From an uncultured Selenomonadales bacterium (GTDB lineage: Bacteria > Bacillota > Negativicutes > Selenomonadales > Selenomonadaceae), in contig ONUH01000007.1 in NCBI GenBank assembly GCA_900321035.1, positions 43,268-107,267 of the forward strand: DNA of 64,000 nucleotides, in the 5' to 3' direction. Within the stretch, counting starts at the first letter, position 1; each line of letters starts with the position of its first letter. A model generated the notes under the pieces. The model made no database searches. It saw nothing but the letters and a program-made list of their open reading frames with translations, and was not told the origin of the DNA. Of the stretch, positions 41,667-49,712 are shown one piece after another. The position numbers and the translations under genes are program-made.

Positions 41667-43274
41667 ATGACTAAGAAATATAAAGTGGTTGACTTGTTTT
41701 CTGGTGCAGGTGGATTGAGTTTGGGATTTCTGCAAACTCAAAAATATGATATAAAAGTTGCATTTGAGAACAATCCAAATATGCAGGCAACTTATCGGCT
41801 CAATCATCCTAACGTGGATGTACGAGGCGATGTCTGCACCGCAGATTATAATGAAATTCAAGCAAAATATGGTGCAATTGACGTTGTGATTGGTGGGCCG
41901 CCATGTCAGGGGTTTTCAAATGCAAATCGCCAAAAAAATCATGCGGTTAGCCAAAACAATATGCTTATAAAACAGTATGTTCGTGCGATTAAGGAATTGC
42001 AGCCGAAGGCGTTTGTTATGGAAAATGTTAGTATGCTGCAGTCAGATGTACATCGGTTTTATCTTGATGACATAGACGCAAAAATTATTGATAAGTACGA
42101 TATTAATACAAAAGCTACTAACTTAATATTATTAGAACCTAAATACATGTTTGATGGCGCTGTAAGTGTGGTGAAGAATCTTACGGCGATCCGAGAGAGA
42201 CTATGGCCGGAAGAACAATATTATGCATTGAATGTTATCTATAAAGCAGCTAAAAATCTTCAGAAACTGGCAACAACGCTCGAAAAGTATAAGAAAAAAA
42301 TAACAACCTATGCATCGGACCGGATTTGCAGCAGCACAAAAGATTATATTCTTTTTCAATCAAGTAAAGCTTTTGATACTGTTTGCGGCTATTATGAAGG
42401 GCGCATCCCAATTTCTGCAATTCAAAAGGCGATTGAGCCTGCAATTATGATTCAGCGCATGCTTAATAAAGCTAAGGAAATTTATGACAATCATTTAATT
42501 GTTGATAAGTATGATTGCGAGAAAGGCTTGACAGCAGTTATTAGATCATATGCAATATTTGATTATCTAAAAGCGGTATTAGGTTCGAAACCTAATAATT
42601 ATGAAATAACTGCGGGTGTTCTTTGTGCTGCAGATTATGGTGCTCCGCAAAAGAGGATGCGTTTCGTTGTAATGGGTATAAAGAAAGAACTTAGAAATGC
42701 CGTTATGCTTCCTGAGGGGAGCTTTAGTGAGGAAGAATATCGGACTGTAAGAGATGCTATAGAAGATATTGAAGATGTTAGTCCGGTTACCGACCTCGCA
42801 AAGGATAATGGCATTGCCGTTTCAGAAAAAACGGAAATTAGTGCACTTGGGAGACAACTTCGAGATGCTGATAAACTATATAATCATATAATTACAAAAA
42901 CAAGCAAAACGGCCATGGCGCGATTCAAGGCACTTAAACAGGGGCAAAATTTTCATGCGCTCGATGATGCGCTTAAAACAAATACTTATTCAGATGTGAG
43001 CCGTACTCAAAATACGATTTATCTGAGATTGGATTATAATCAACCAAGTGGAACAGTTGTTAACGTACGCAAGTCCATGTGGGTGCATCCTGTTTTAGAC
43101 CGCGCTGTAAGTGTAAGAGAAGCTGCACGTTTGCAGACTTTTCCGGACAGCTTTATATTTTGTGGGACAAAGGACAAACAGTATCAACAGGTTGGTAATG
43201 CTGTTCCGCCTATAATGGCGAAAGCCATTGCTGAAAAACTTGCAAGACAATTAAAAGTGGATAATCGGGAATAA
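41667..43274 (+). CDS. DNA (cytosine-5) methyltransferase with large internal insertion
   Basis: A 535-residue m5C methyltransferase. Motif I VVDLFSGAGGLSLGF (residues 7-21), motif IV GGPPCQGFSNANR with the catalytic Cys, motif VI ENV near 118, motif VIII as QKRMRFVVMG near 328, and the C-terminal motifs IX/X (SVREAARLQTFPDSF, QQVGNAVPP). Between VI and VIII lie about 210 residues instead of about 40 as in M.HhaI, a largely helical insertion. It presumably protects the host at the system's site. Vsr follows by 3 bases, typical of m5C enzymes. Confidence 0.92.
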   Translation: MTKKYKVVDLFSGAGGLSLGFLQTQKYDIKVAFENNPNMQATYRLNHPNVDVRGDVCTADYNEIQAKYGAIDVVIGGPPCQGFSNANRQKNHAVSQNNMLIKQYVRAIKELQPKAFVMENVSMLQSDVHRFYLDDIDAKIIDKYDINTKATNLILLEPKYMFDGAVSVVKNLTAIRERLWPEEQYYALNVIYKAAKNLQKLATTLEKYKKKITTYASDRICSSTKDYILFQSSKAFDTVCGYYEGRIPISAIQKAIEPAIMIQRMLNKAKEIYDNHLIVDKYDCEKGLTAVIRSYAIFDYLKAVLGSKPNNYEITAGVLCAADYGAPQKRMRFVVMGIKKELRNAVMLPEGSFSEEEYRTVRDAIEDIEDVSPVTDLAKDNGIAVSEKTEISALGRQLRDADKLYNHIITKTSKTAMARFKALKQGQNFHALDDALKTNTYSDVSRTQNTIYLRLDYNQPSGTVVNVRKSMWVHPVLDRAVSVREAARLQTFPDSFIFCGTKDKQYQQVGNAVPPIMAKAIAEKLARQLKVDNRE

Positions 43275-43277
43275 GAT

Positions 43278-43721
43278 ATGGCTGATAATCATAGTGCGGC
43301 GATACGAAGCAAGAATATGTCCCATATTAGGAGTACTGATACAAAACCAGAGGTTAATGCAAGAAAGTATCTGTTTTCTAAGGGATTTAGATATAGGAAG
43401 AATGTAAAAACACTGCCTGGGTGTCCAGATATTGTTCTTCCAAAATTTAAAACAGTAATATTTGTGAATGGGTGCTTTTGGCATAAACACAATTGCCAAA
43501 GGTTTGTCTGGCCTTCTTCTAATCAAGAATATTGGCATCAAAAAATTTTGAGAAATGTAAAACGAGATATTGAGAACTATAAGAGATTAAAAATGGAAGG
43601 ATGGCGAGTGATCACAATTTGGGAATGTCAGTTAAAAAAGGCGTGTTTTGCTGAAACGATGGACCGTGTCATTGACGAATTGGCTGACGCATATAGGCAG
43701 AACACAGAAAGTGAGCGATAA
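43278..43721 (+). CDS. vsr: very-short-patch repair endonuclease Vsr
   Basis: A 147-residue Vsr. MSHIRSTDTKPEVNARKYLF at the start, and the nuclease core PGCPDIVLPKFKTVIFVNGCFWHKH with the catalytic Asp, then WHQKILRNVKRDIEN and the C-terminal WECQLKK. It nicks T:G mismatches left by deamination of 5-methylcytosine, so repair can restore C. Gene order dcm-vsr is classical. The stop overlaps the ATG of the next gene (TAATG), tying the last gene to the operon. Confidence 0.95.
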   Translation: MADNHSAAIRSKNMSHIRSTDTKPEVNARKYLFSKGFRYRKNVKTLPGCPDIVLPKFKTVIFVNGCFWHKHNCQRFVWPSSNQEYWHQKILRNVKRDIENYKRLKMEGWRVITIWECQLKKACFAETMDRVIDELADAYRQNTESER

Positions 43722-45676
43722 TGAAGCGAGCGTATTATTCCTCTTCTATTGAAAAGTTTAAAAAAGAAGAAACAGAATCGATACTTGGCCAACTACTAAT
43801 ACATGACGAATTTGAAACAACCGACCTGCAAAAAAACGCATGGAGACAAGAAATCCTAATTTTGAAGGAACAGCTGTCTGCTCTAATTGGTGGAGAAATT
43901 GCTTTTGAGTACACTATTCCAAGGATTGGCCATAGAGTTGACGTGGTTATATTAGTAAATGGAATTGTCTTCTTACTTGAATTTAAGATTGGAGATAGGG
44001 AATATCGCAAATCAACGGATGATCAAGTAATGGATTATGCCCTTGACTTAAAGTATTTTCATGAAGCAAGTAGCGATAAATATCTTGTTCCAATTAGTGT
44101 CTCGACTGAAGCAAAAGGTATCTGTACAGATGTTTCAGTTATGAAAGACAAGATTACTGATGTTATCCATTGCAATAAAAACAACATAAACACTGCAATT
44201 AATAATGTACTTGATTTATTGCCTGGTTGTGCAATGAGTTTAAGTCAATGGATTGTTTCGAGATATGCCCCCACTCCAACAATTATTGAAGCGGCACAGG
44301 CTCTATATAGAAATCATTCCGTTGCTGACATATCCCGAAATGATGCAGGGGCCGAAAATTTAACAACAACCACAGAGGCTATTAATAGAATAATAGAAAA
44401 ATGTAAAGCAGAGAAGAAAAAAGCAATTTGCTTTGTCACTGGTGTGCCTGGAGCAGGGAAGACACTGGCAGGGCTTAATATTGCTAACGGAAGGCATCAG
44501 TTTGGTGCTGATGAGCATGCGGTTTTTCTCTCTGGAAACGGGCCTTTAGTTGACGTTTTACAAATGGCACTCGCAAAAGATAGGGCGAAGCGAGAAGGAA
44601 TAACTATTGCAAATGCAAAAAGGGAGACAAAGGCTTTTATTCAGATAATACATAAATTTCGTGATGAAGCTTTGACAAGCGGAGAACCGCCAATTGAGAA
44701 AGTAGCAATATTTGATGAAGCTCAGAGAGCCTGGGGTAAAGATGCTCTTTCGGACTTTATGCGCCGAAAAAAAGGAGTGTTGAACTTCAATCAGTCTGAG
44801 CCAGAGTTTCTTATCAGCATCATGGACAGGCATAAGGACTGGGCTGTCATCATTTGCTTGGTGGGTGGGGGGCAAGAGATTTATACAGGAGAAGCCGGTA
44901 TCGAAGATTGGTTTAAGGCTTTAAAAAAAGGTTATTCTGAATGGAACATATACCTTTCAGATAGGATGATCGACTACGAGTATGTGGGGGATTCAACCAT
45001 TGAGAAAATGCTGAAAGGCAGAGATTATACAGCTACACCATCGCTTCATTTAGGGGTATCATTAAGATCGTTTAGAAGTGAATGCCTTTCGGATTTCGTG
45101 AAAGCGCTATTGGACAATAATAAAGAAAACGCAAGAGAAATATATCAGAAACTCAATGAATCATACCCTATTGTTTTGACGAGAAATTTTGAAATAGCCA
45201 AAAAGTGGATACGATCAAAAGCCAGGGGTAGTGAACGCTATGGCCTTTTAGCAAGTTCGGAAGGCAAAAGATTGCGTGGTGTTGGCATCTGGGTCCCTTC
45301 TGAGATCAATCATGTGGGATGGTTCCTAAATGGAAAAGACAATGTGGATTCCTCATATTATCTTGAAGTGGCTGCCTCAGAGTTTAAAGTTCAGGGATTG
45401 GAGATAGATTTTGGCTTGTTAGCTTGGGACGCAGATTTTCGATATGAGAATGGAGAGTTTTGTTTCTATAAATATCGTGGATCATCCTGGAACCATATCA
45501 ATGTCGATCAACGTAAACGTTACCTTAAAAATGCATATCGAGTTTTGCTTACAAGATCTCGTCAAGGACTTGTAATATATATTCCCAACGGGAATTTTGA
45601 TGATGCAACAAGAAAATCTGAATACTATGATGGAACATACGAGTATTTAAAGAGCATTGGAATTGAGGAAATATAA
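43721..45676 (+). CDS. DUF2075 helicase with N-terminal PD-(D/E)XK-like domain
   Basis: A 651-residue protein. Residues about 50-100 hold HRVDVVILVNGIVFLLEFKI, a D...ExK pattern of the PD-(D/E)XK fold. From 235 the DUF2075/SF1-type ATPase begins: FVTGVPGAGKTLAGLN (Walker A near 241), VAIFDEAQRAWGK (Walker B), QGLEIDFGLLAWDADFR and YRVLLTRSRQGLVIYIP near the end. It is the seventh and last gene of the defence operon, coupled to vsr by TAATG. Composition is AT-rich like the other six. It probably adds a second ATP-driven nuclease to the system. Confidence 0.85.
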   Translation: MKRAYYSSSIEKFKKEETESILGQLLIHDEFETTDLQKNAWRQEILILKEQLSALIGGEIAFEYTIPRIGHRVDVVILVNGIVFLLEFKIGDREYRKSTDDQVMDYALDLKYFHEASSDKYLVPISVSTEAKGICTDVSVMKDKITDVIHCNKNNINTAINNVLDLLPGCAMSLSQWIVSRYAPTPTIIEAAQALYRNHSVADISRNDAGAENLTTTTEAINRIIEKCKAEKKKAICFVTGVPGAGKTLAGLNIANGRHQFGADEHAVFLSGNGPLVDVLQMALAKDRAKREGITIANAKRETKAFIQIIHKFRDEALTSGEPPIEKVAIFDEAQRAWGKDALSDFMRRKKGVLNFNQSEPEFLISIMDRHKDWAVIICLVGGGQEIYTGEAGIEDWFKALKKGYSEWNIYLSDRMIDYEYVGDSTIEKMLKGRDYTATPSLHLGVSLRSFRSECLSDFVKALLDNNKENAREIYQKLNESYPIVLTRNFEIAKKWIRSKARGSERYGLLASSEGKRLRGVGIWVPSEINHVGWFLNGKDNVDSSYYLEVAASEFKVQGLEIDFGLLAWDADFRYENGEFCFYKYRGSSWNHINVDQRKRYLKNAYRVLLTRSRQGLVIYIPNGNFDDATRKSEYYDGTYEYLKSIGIEEI

Positions 45677-45733
45677 TTTTTTAATGTTTCTAAAACTTTT
45701 AATCATTGTTTGTTGAGTGAAAGGAGCTAAATC

Positions 45734-45952
45734 ATGGCAAAAGAAATTACCTACGATATTATACAGGAGATAGGTGTGATTTCTGTGGTCAGGGGAGGTT
45801 GGACGCGGGAATTAAACCTCATTTCATGGAACGGTGCAAAACCGAAATATGACCTTCGCGATTGGGCACCGAATCATGAGAAGATAGGCAAGGGGATTGC
45901 GCTGAGCGCTGAGGAAATCGAAAAGTTGAAGTCTATCTTGGAAAAGGTTTGA
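45734..45952 (+). CDS. YdbC/PC4-like single-stranded DNA-binding protein
   Basis: A 72-residue protein close in outline to YdbC of Lactococcus: IIQEIGVISVVRGGWTRELN, LISWNGAKPKYDLRDWAPNH, EKIGKGIALSAEEIEKL. YdbC forms a PC4-like dimer that binds single-stranded DNA. AAAGGAGC precedes the ATG. It stands alone 57 bases after the defence operon, so it may or may not belong to it. Higher GC than the operon suggests host origin. In 45953-46096 I see nothing beyond a short GC-rich stretch without a credible gene. Confidence 0.8.
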   Translation: MAKEITYDIIQEIGVISVVRGGWTRELNLISWNGAKPKYDLRDWAPNHEKIGKGIALSAEEIEKLKSILEKV

Positions 45953-46096
45953 GAATGAACCACCATCTCATCCGACGCCTTGTGGGTGCTCGAAGCCGTC
46001 CACTGGACTGTCACGCCCCAAAGGGGACGGCAAGGGAGAGTTGCGGTGGAGAACTTTAATGGTCGAAGTAACAATAATTGAACCGGGGGGATTCTT

Positions 46097-47425
46097 ATGA
46101 AAAGAAGAATGTTTGCGGGAGTATGGATTTGTGCCTTCCTGTTGGCGGTGAGCGCGCTGTGGATAGGCGAGGCTGTTGCTGCGCAGAGTTCACAGCCGCC
46201 CGGTGTTTCGACGGCGGCAGAGCGGCCGAAGGTTTCGGCGTCATTCAAGGAGGTCATGAATAGGAATCCCGATATCCGGGGATTGGTGGAAAAGTCTATT
46301 GCGCAGGCGTCGATCATCAATCCGGACAGGAAGACCAATCCGGTGCAGTCGCTGAATGAGCTCTATGATTTCCTGGACTATACGGTAACGTGTATGCCCT
46401 GGAATATCATGCCGGAGGAAAGATACAACAACTTTGCGACAAAATGCGATCAGAGCATCCTTTATGTGTACTGGCTTTTGGATCAGCCGCTGGAGGAGCT
46501 GGAGGACAAAGATCTGTTTTATCCGTCTGTGGAGTATCTGGAACCGATTTACACATGGCTGACGGAGTACAACAATACGTGGCGGGATTTCCTCGATTCA
46601 AAAGCATCGTGGAAACAGGCGTACCTGGATATGCTTCTCCGGGATCCTTCCTGGAATCTTGATAAGGGATGGTATGAATCCCCGGATCACTGGCATTCTT
46701 TCAACGAGTTTTTCTCCAGAAAGCTGTCAGGCGGGGCTGCCCGTCCGATTGCCGAACCGGGGGACGACAGTGTTGTCGTTTCGCCTGCGGATTCCCTTCC
46801 TCAAGGGGTGTGGGCTATCGACGAGGACGGAATGTTCTATGCCGATCCGATTCAGAGGGAGGACGGCGTAACGATCAAGGATTCCACGTTTGTATCTGTG
46901 GAGCAGCTGCTGGGAGAGCCGGGCGCCGAGTACGCGGCATTGTTTCACGACGGGATATTGACGCATACGTATCTGAATTATGATGATTATCACAGATATC
47001 ATTTCCCTGTGTCGGGCGTCGTGGAGGCGGTATATACGATTCCCTATGCGAATGCGGTTGGAGGCATTGTTTATTGGGACGAGAAGAAAGGGCTGTACGT
47101 TTTGGAATCGAATTCCCTTTCGTGGCAGAGCGTCGAAACAAGAGGCTGCGTTCTCATAAGGACGGCTTATGGAATGGTGGCCGTCATTCCGGTGGGGATG
47201 GGGCAGGTTTCCAGTGTGAATTTCCTTGAAACAGTTAAACCCGGGACGGAAGTGAAAAAGGGAGACGAGTTGGGCTATTTCCTGTTCGGCGGCTCCGACT
47301 GCGTGATGTTGTTTGAAGGCAGCTCCGGTTTCCGCCTGACGGTAGAAAAAGGGGAAGAAGGCGGTTATTCCGCCGGGTATCGGCATGTCTTATGTAGGGA
47401 AGAATATGGGAGATTTTCAAAATAA
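46097..47425 (+). CDS. exported phosphatidylserine decarboxylase-like protein
   Basis: A 442-residue protein with a signal peptide (about residues 1-30, ending AVAAQ). The first 210 residues are unlike known PSD enzymes; the rest shows the PSD pattern: WHSFNEFFSRKLSGG, VVSPADSLPQG, HDGILTHTYLNYDDYHRYHF PVSG, and FLFGGSDCVMLFE near 395, where family members cleave themselves at (L/F)GxS to make the pyruvoyl group. It may decarboxylate a serine-type lipid or small amine acid outside the cytoplasm; the substrate is unknown. The start has a weak GGGGGG-type site. Confidence 0.78.
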   Translation: MKRRMFAGVWICAFLLAVSALWIGEAVAAQSSQPPGVSTAAERPKVSASFKEVMNRNPDIRGLVEKSIAQASIINPDRKTNPVQSLNELYDFLDYTVTCMPWNIMPEERYNNFATKCDQSILYVYWLLDQPLEELEDKDLFYPSVEYLEPIYTWLTEYNNTWRDFLDSKASWKQAYLDMLLRDPSWNLDKGWYESPDHWHSFNEFFSRKLSGGAARPIAEPGDDSVVVSPADSLPQGVWAIDEDGMFYADPIQREDGVTIKDSTFVSVEQLLGEPGAEYAALFHDGILTHTYLNYDDYHRYHFPVSGVVEAVYTIPYANAVGGIVYWDEKKGLYVLESNSLSWQSVETRGCVLIRTAYGMVAVIPVGMGQVSSVNFLETVKPGTEVKKGDELGYFLFGGSDCVMLFEGSSGFRLTVEKGEEGGYSAGYRHVLCREEYGRFSK

Positions 47426-47513
47426 TTTTTTCATCAGCGTCAATTTTGGGAGTCTTGATTTGTGTATATTAAGGAGATGGGATTAAACACAAATATTTAA
47501 GAAGGGAACTATC

Positions 47514-47585
47514 ATGCCAGTCAGCAGGAACGAACTCACGACGGAAATGGTTGCAAAAGCTATGCGGTGCAAGACTGCAGATTAG
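47514..47585 (+). pseudogene. short frame, probable truncated small gene
   Basis: An ATG after GAAGGGA opens 23 codons (MPVSRNELTTEMVAKAMRCK, TAD) then TAG. The sequence reads like the beginning of a longer family of small helical proteins ('ELT.EM..KAM.CKTADEL...') cut off by a stop. The terminator directly after suggests it was once, or still is, a separate transcript. In 47426-47762, this frame, its terminator and the abiE promoter are all I can identify. Confidence 0.35.
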
Positions 47586-47591
47586 TGTTGA

Positions 47592-47638
47592 GGACTGTTG
47601 GATAAAGCGTTGTTATGCTTTAACAGCAGTCCTTTTTT
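47592..47638 (+). terminator. terminator after the short frame
   Basis: GGACTGTTG pairs with CAGCAGTCC (one bulge), with an inner AGC/GCT pair, followed by six T. Confidence 0.75.
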
Positions 47639-47699
47639 ATGGAATTGTATTTAAATTGGCGATATTCTTCAGCGAAGGCGCTTTTTCATGGCTCTATTA

Positions 47700-47728
47700 T
47701 TGACATTTACGCTCGCTTTATTTATGAT
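47700..47728 (+). promoter_or_regulatory. promoter of the abiE operon
   Basis: Consensus TTGACA (47700-47705), 17 bases, TATGAT (47723-47728). It rules out the upstream ATG at 47688 as the start of the antitoxin gene. Confidence 0.75.
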
Positions 47729-47762
47729 AGCAAGCAAGAAAGTCAAGAAAGGCAGTGGTAGT

Positions 47763-48356
47763 ATGACGGATTCTCAGAAGCTCTTGAAACTTGCAAAACA
47801 GAATAATGGCATGATTACCACTGCCATGGTTATTAGAGCAGGAATTTCGCGCGGCACGTTGAAATACCTGTCGGATACTGGCGGTCTTGAGAAGGCATCG
47901 CGTGGTGTGTATACCTTGCCGGGAGTGTGGGATGATGAGTTCGTGAATGTCCAGAGTCGGTTTAAGCGGGGCGTCTTTTCGTTGGAAACGGCGCTGTTCC
48001 TGTGTGACCTGACGGACAGGACGCCCATAAGATTTCACATGGTTTTTCCTGCAACCTATAATCTTTCTGGACCAAAGCGAGAAGAAATAATTTGCAGCGG
48101 CTCAAAAGAGCCTCTGTACAGTCTTGGAGTTACTGACCTAAAAACACCAGGCGGCAATACCGTTAGAGGATACTGCGCGGAACGGTCACTTTGTGATGTT
48201 TTAAGGCCACGAAATCACACGGACGTTCAGATTATCACGGATGCGTTTAAGAGGTACACTTCTCGAAAAGAAAAGAACATCCCGCTATTGTCAGAGTATG
48301 CGCATAAGCTACGAGTGAAAGAAAGGCTTCGGGCTTACTTGGAGGTGCTGCTTTGA
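47763..48356 (+). CDS. AbiEi-type antitoxin (type IV TA system)
   Basis: A 197-residue protein with the AbiEi layout: an N-terminal winged helix-turn-helix (KLLKLAKQNNGMITTAMVIR, ISRGTLKYLSDTG), a SRGVYTLPGVWDDEF hinge and a C-terminal domain with CAERSLCDVLRPRN. AbiEi represses its own promoter and counteracts the toxin AbiEii. The start at 47763 lies after the promoter. Its TGA overlaps the TTG start of the toxin gene, the usual coupling of this pair. Confidence 0.85.
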   Translation: MTDSQKLLKLAKQNNGMITTAMVIRAGISRGTLKYLSDTGGLEKASRGVYTLPGVWDDEFVNVQSRFKRGVFSLETALFLCDLTDRTPIRFHMVFPATYNLSGPKREEIICSGSKEPLYSLGVTDLKTPGGNTVRGYCAERSLCDVLRPRNHTDVQIITDAFKRYTSRKEKNIPLLSEYAHKLRVKERLRAYLEVLL

Positions 48357-49198
48357 GAAACGCGATGCAGTTGAAAGCCATCGTCAAAAACGTGGCGAAG
48401 GAAAAGAAAATCTCTGCTCAGCTCGTTCTGCAAAACTATATGCTTGAACGATTCCTTGAGCGCGTATCCCTATCCTCGTATCGAGAGAATTTCATTATCA
48501 AAGGAGGCTTCCTGATTGCCTCTATGGTAGGGCTGGATTCACGAACGACTATGGATATGGATGCAACCATCAAAGGTTATCTGGTCAACAAGGAAACCAT
48601 TCAAAAAATGATTGAGGAAGTACTTGCCGTCTCGCTTGATGATAATATCTCGTTTGAATTCAGAAGCATCGGAGAAATCCGTGAGGGTGATGAGTACACC
48701 GGATACCGTGCTGCACTGACGGCGAATTACGAGAAGATGGCAGTTCCCTTGAAGCTCGATATTACGACCGGTGATAAAATCACGCCAAGGGAAATCGAAT
48801 ATGAGTATAAGTTGATGTTCGAAGACAGGAGCATCCATGTGCTGGCGTACAACCTCCCGACGATTCTGGCAGAAAAACTGGAGACGGTCATTTCCAGAGG
48901 AGATCAGAATACAAGGCCAAGGGATTATTACGATATCTATATCTTGACGAAACTACAGTCTGGAAATATTGATCTTGCTACACTCAAAGATGCTCTTCGG
49001 GCAACGACAGAAACGCGCGGTTCGTTTGAGGTTATAAAGCAATACAGGGAGATCATGCAGAGGGTTAGAAGCAGCCAAGTAATGAACCGGCAATGGGGTG
49101 ATTATCGAAAGGATTTTGACTATGCTGCCAGGATCGAGTTTGAAGAAACCTGTGATGCAGTTATAGCAAATATGAACAGAATTATGGATGCTGGCTAA
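48353..49198 (+). CDS. AbiEii-type nucleotidyltransferase toxin
   Basis: A 281-residue protein of the AbiEii/DUF1814 nucleotidyltransferase family. The motif IIKGGFLIASMVGLDSRTTM followed by DMDATIKG gives the metal-binding acidic pair (DxD); a conserved Lys appears in LAEKLETVISRGDQNTRPRD, with YDIYIL. Related toxins (AbiEii, MenT) add nucleotides, for example to tRNA ends, stopping growth during phage infection. TTG at 48353 is 8 bases after GGAGG; ATG at 48365 is an alternative. The unit ends just before ssrA. Confidence 0.88.
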   Translation: MRNAMQLKAIVKNVAKEKKISAQLVLQNYMLERFLERVSLSSYRENFIIKGGFLIASMVGLDSRTTMDMDATIKGYLVNKETIQKMIEEVLAVSLDDNISFEFRSIGEIREGDEYTGYRAALTANYEKMAVPLKLDITTGDKITPREIEYEYKLMFEDRSIHVLAYNLPTILAEKLETVISRGDQNTRPRDYYDIYILTKLQSGNIDLATLKDALRATTETRGSFEVIKQYREIMQRVRSSQVMNRQWGDYRKDFDYAARIEFEETCDAVIANMNRIMDAG

Positions 49199-49219
49199 CA
49201 TTCTAAGTGTTTTTTGCTA

Positions 49220-49251
49220 TTGACCAAAAGCGGAAAGTTTGATACTATAAT
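49220..49251 (+). promoter_or_regulatory. promoter of ssrA
   Basis: TTGACC at 49220-49225 followed by TACTAT (17-base spacer) or TATAAT at 49246-49251 (20-base spacer). It is 20 bases before the mature tmRNA 5' end. Confidence 0.6.
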
Positions 49252-49270
49252 CGCATGTATCAAGCCTTTC

Positions 49271-49619
49271 GGGGATGTAATGGTCTCGACGGGGGCAGTT
49301 GGTGCATGGGTAGCGAGCCGGGGGGTCACCATCCCGTCAGTAAGGTGAAACTTTTATTAAATATAAAAGCTAACGAAGACTACGCTTTGGCGGCTTAACG
49401 CCAACCTCTTCCCATCTGCTCCCGTACGGGCGGGAAAGAGGCAAGCTGCGGGATACCGGGGGACGGCCTCCCTTAAATCTTCCGGGAAATTTTTAGGGAT
49501 CGGAGCTTTTGAGCCCGCTCATGGGCGCCTGAGTTCTTAAAGCAAATCGTGAGCTTCGCTCGGAGAAGCCTGTGAAACAATGCTTTCGGACAGGAGTTCG
49601 ATTCTCCTCATCTCCACCA
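49271..49619 (+). ncRNA. ssrA: tmRNA (ssrA)
   Basis: A complete tmRNA. The 5' end GGGGATG pairs with CATCTCC before the encoded CCA at the 3' end; the tRNA-like T-arm GGAGTTCGATTCTCC is near the end. The reading frame for the tag begins at GCT 49369-49371 and gives ANEDYALAA followed by TAA at 49396-49398. Pseudoknot-type inverted repeats occupy the rest. tmRNA with SmpB rescues stalled ribosomes and marks the incomplete protein for proteolysis. smpB is not in the window. The 3' end of ssrA is a common integration site for mobile elements. Confidence 0.97.
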
Positions 49620-49657
49620 AATATTTGGTCGAAGTCGAAAACTTTGGCCTTATTATA

Positions 49658-49689
49658 AAGGCCCTAACCGTTTGTGGTTAGGGCCTTTT
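49658..49689. terminator. terminator after ssrA, probably bidirectional
   Basis: AAGGCCCTAACC pairs perfectly with GGTTAGGGCCTT (12 bp, six-base loop) and is followed by four T; on the opposite strand it lies just after the stop of the GH5 gene. Confidence 0.85.
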
Positions 49690-49712
49690 CGTGTGCCTTG
49701 GGATATTTTTTC

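Noticed and set aside
45953..46096. GC-rich stretch that could encode a C-terminal remnant (reading VENFNGRSNNN)
   Set aside because: No start, no ribosome site and no recognised family; likely intergenic sequence.
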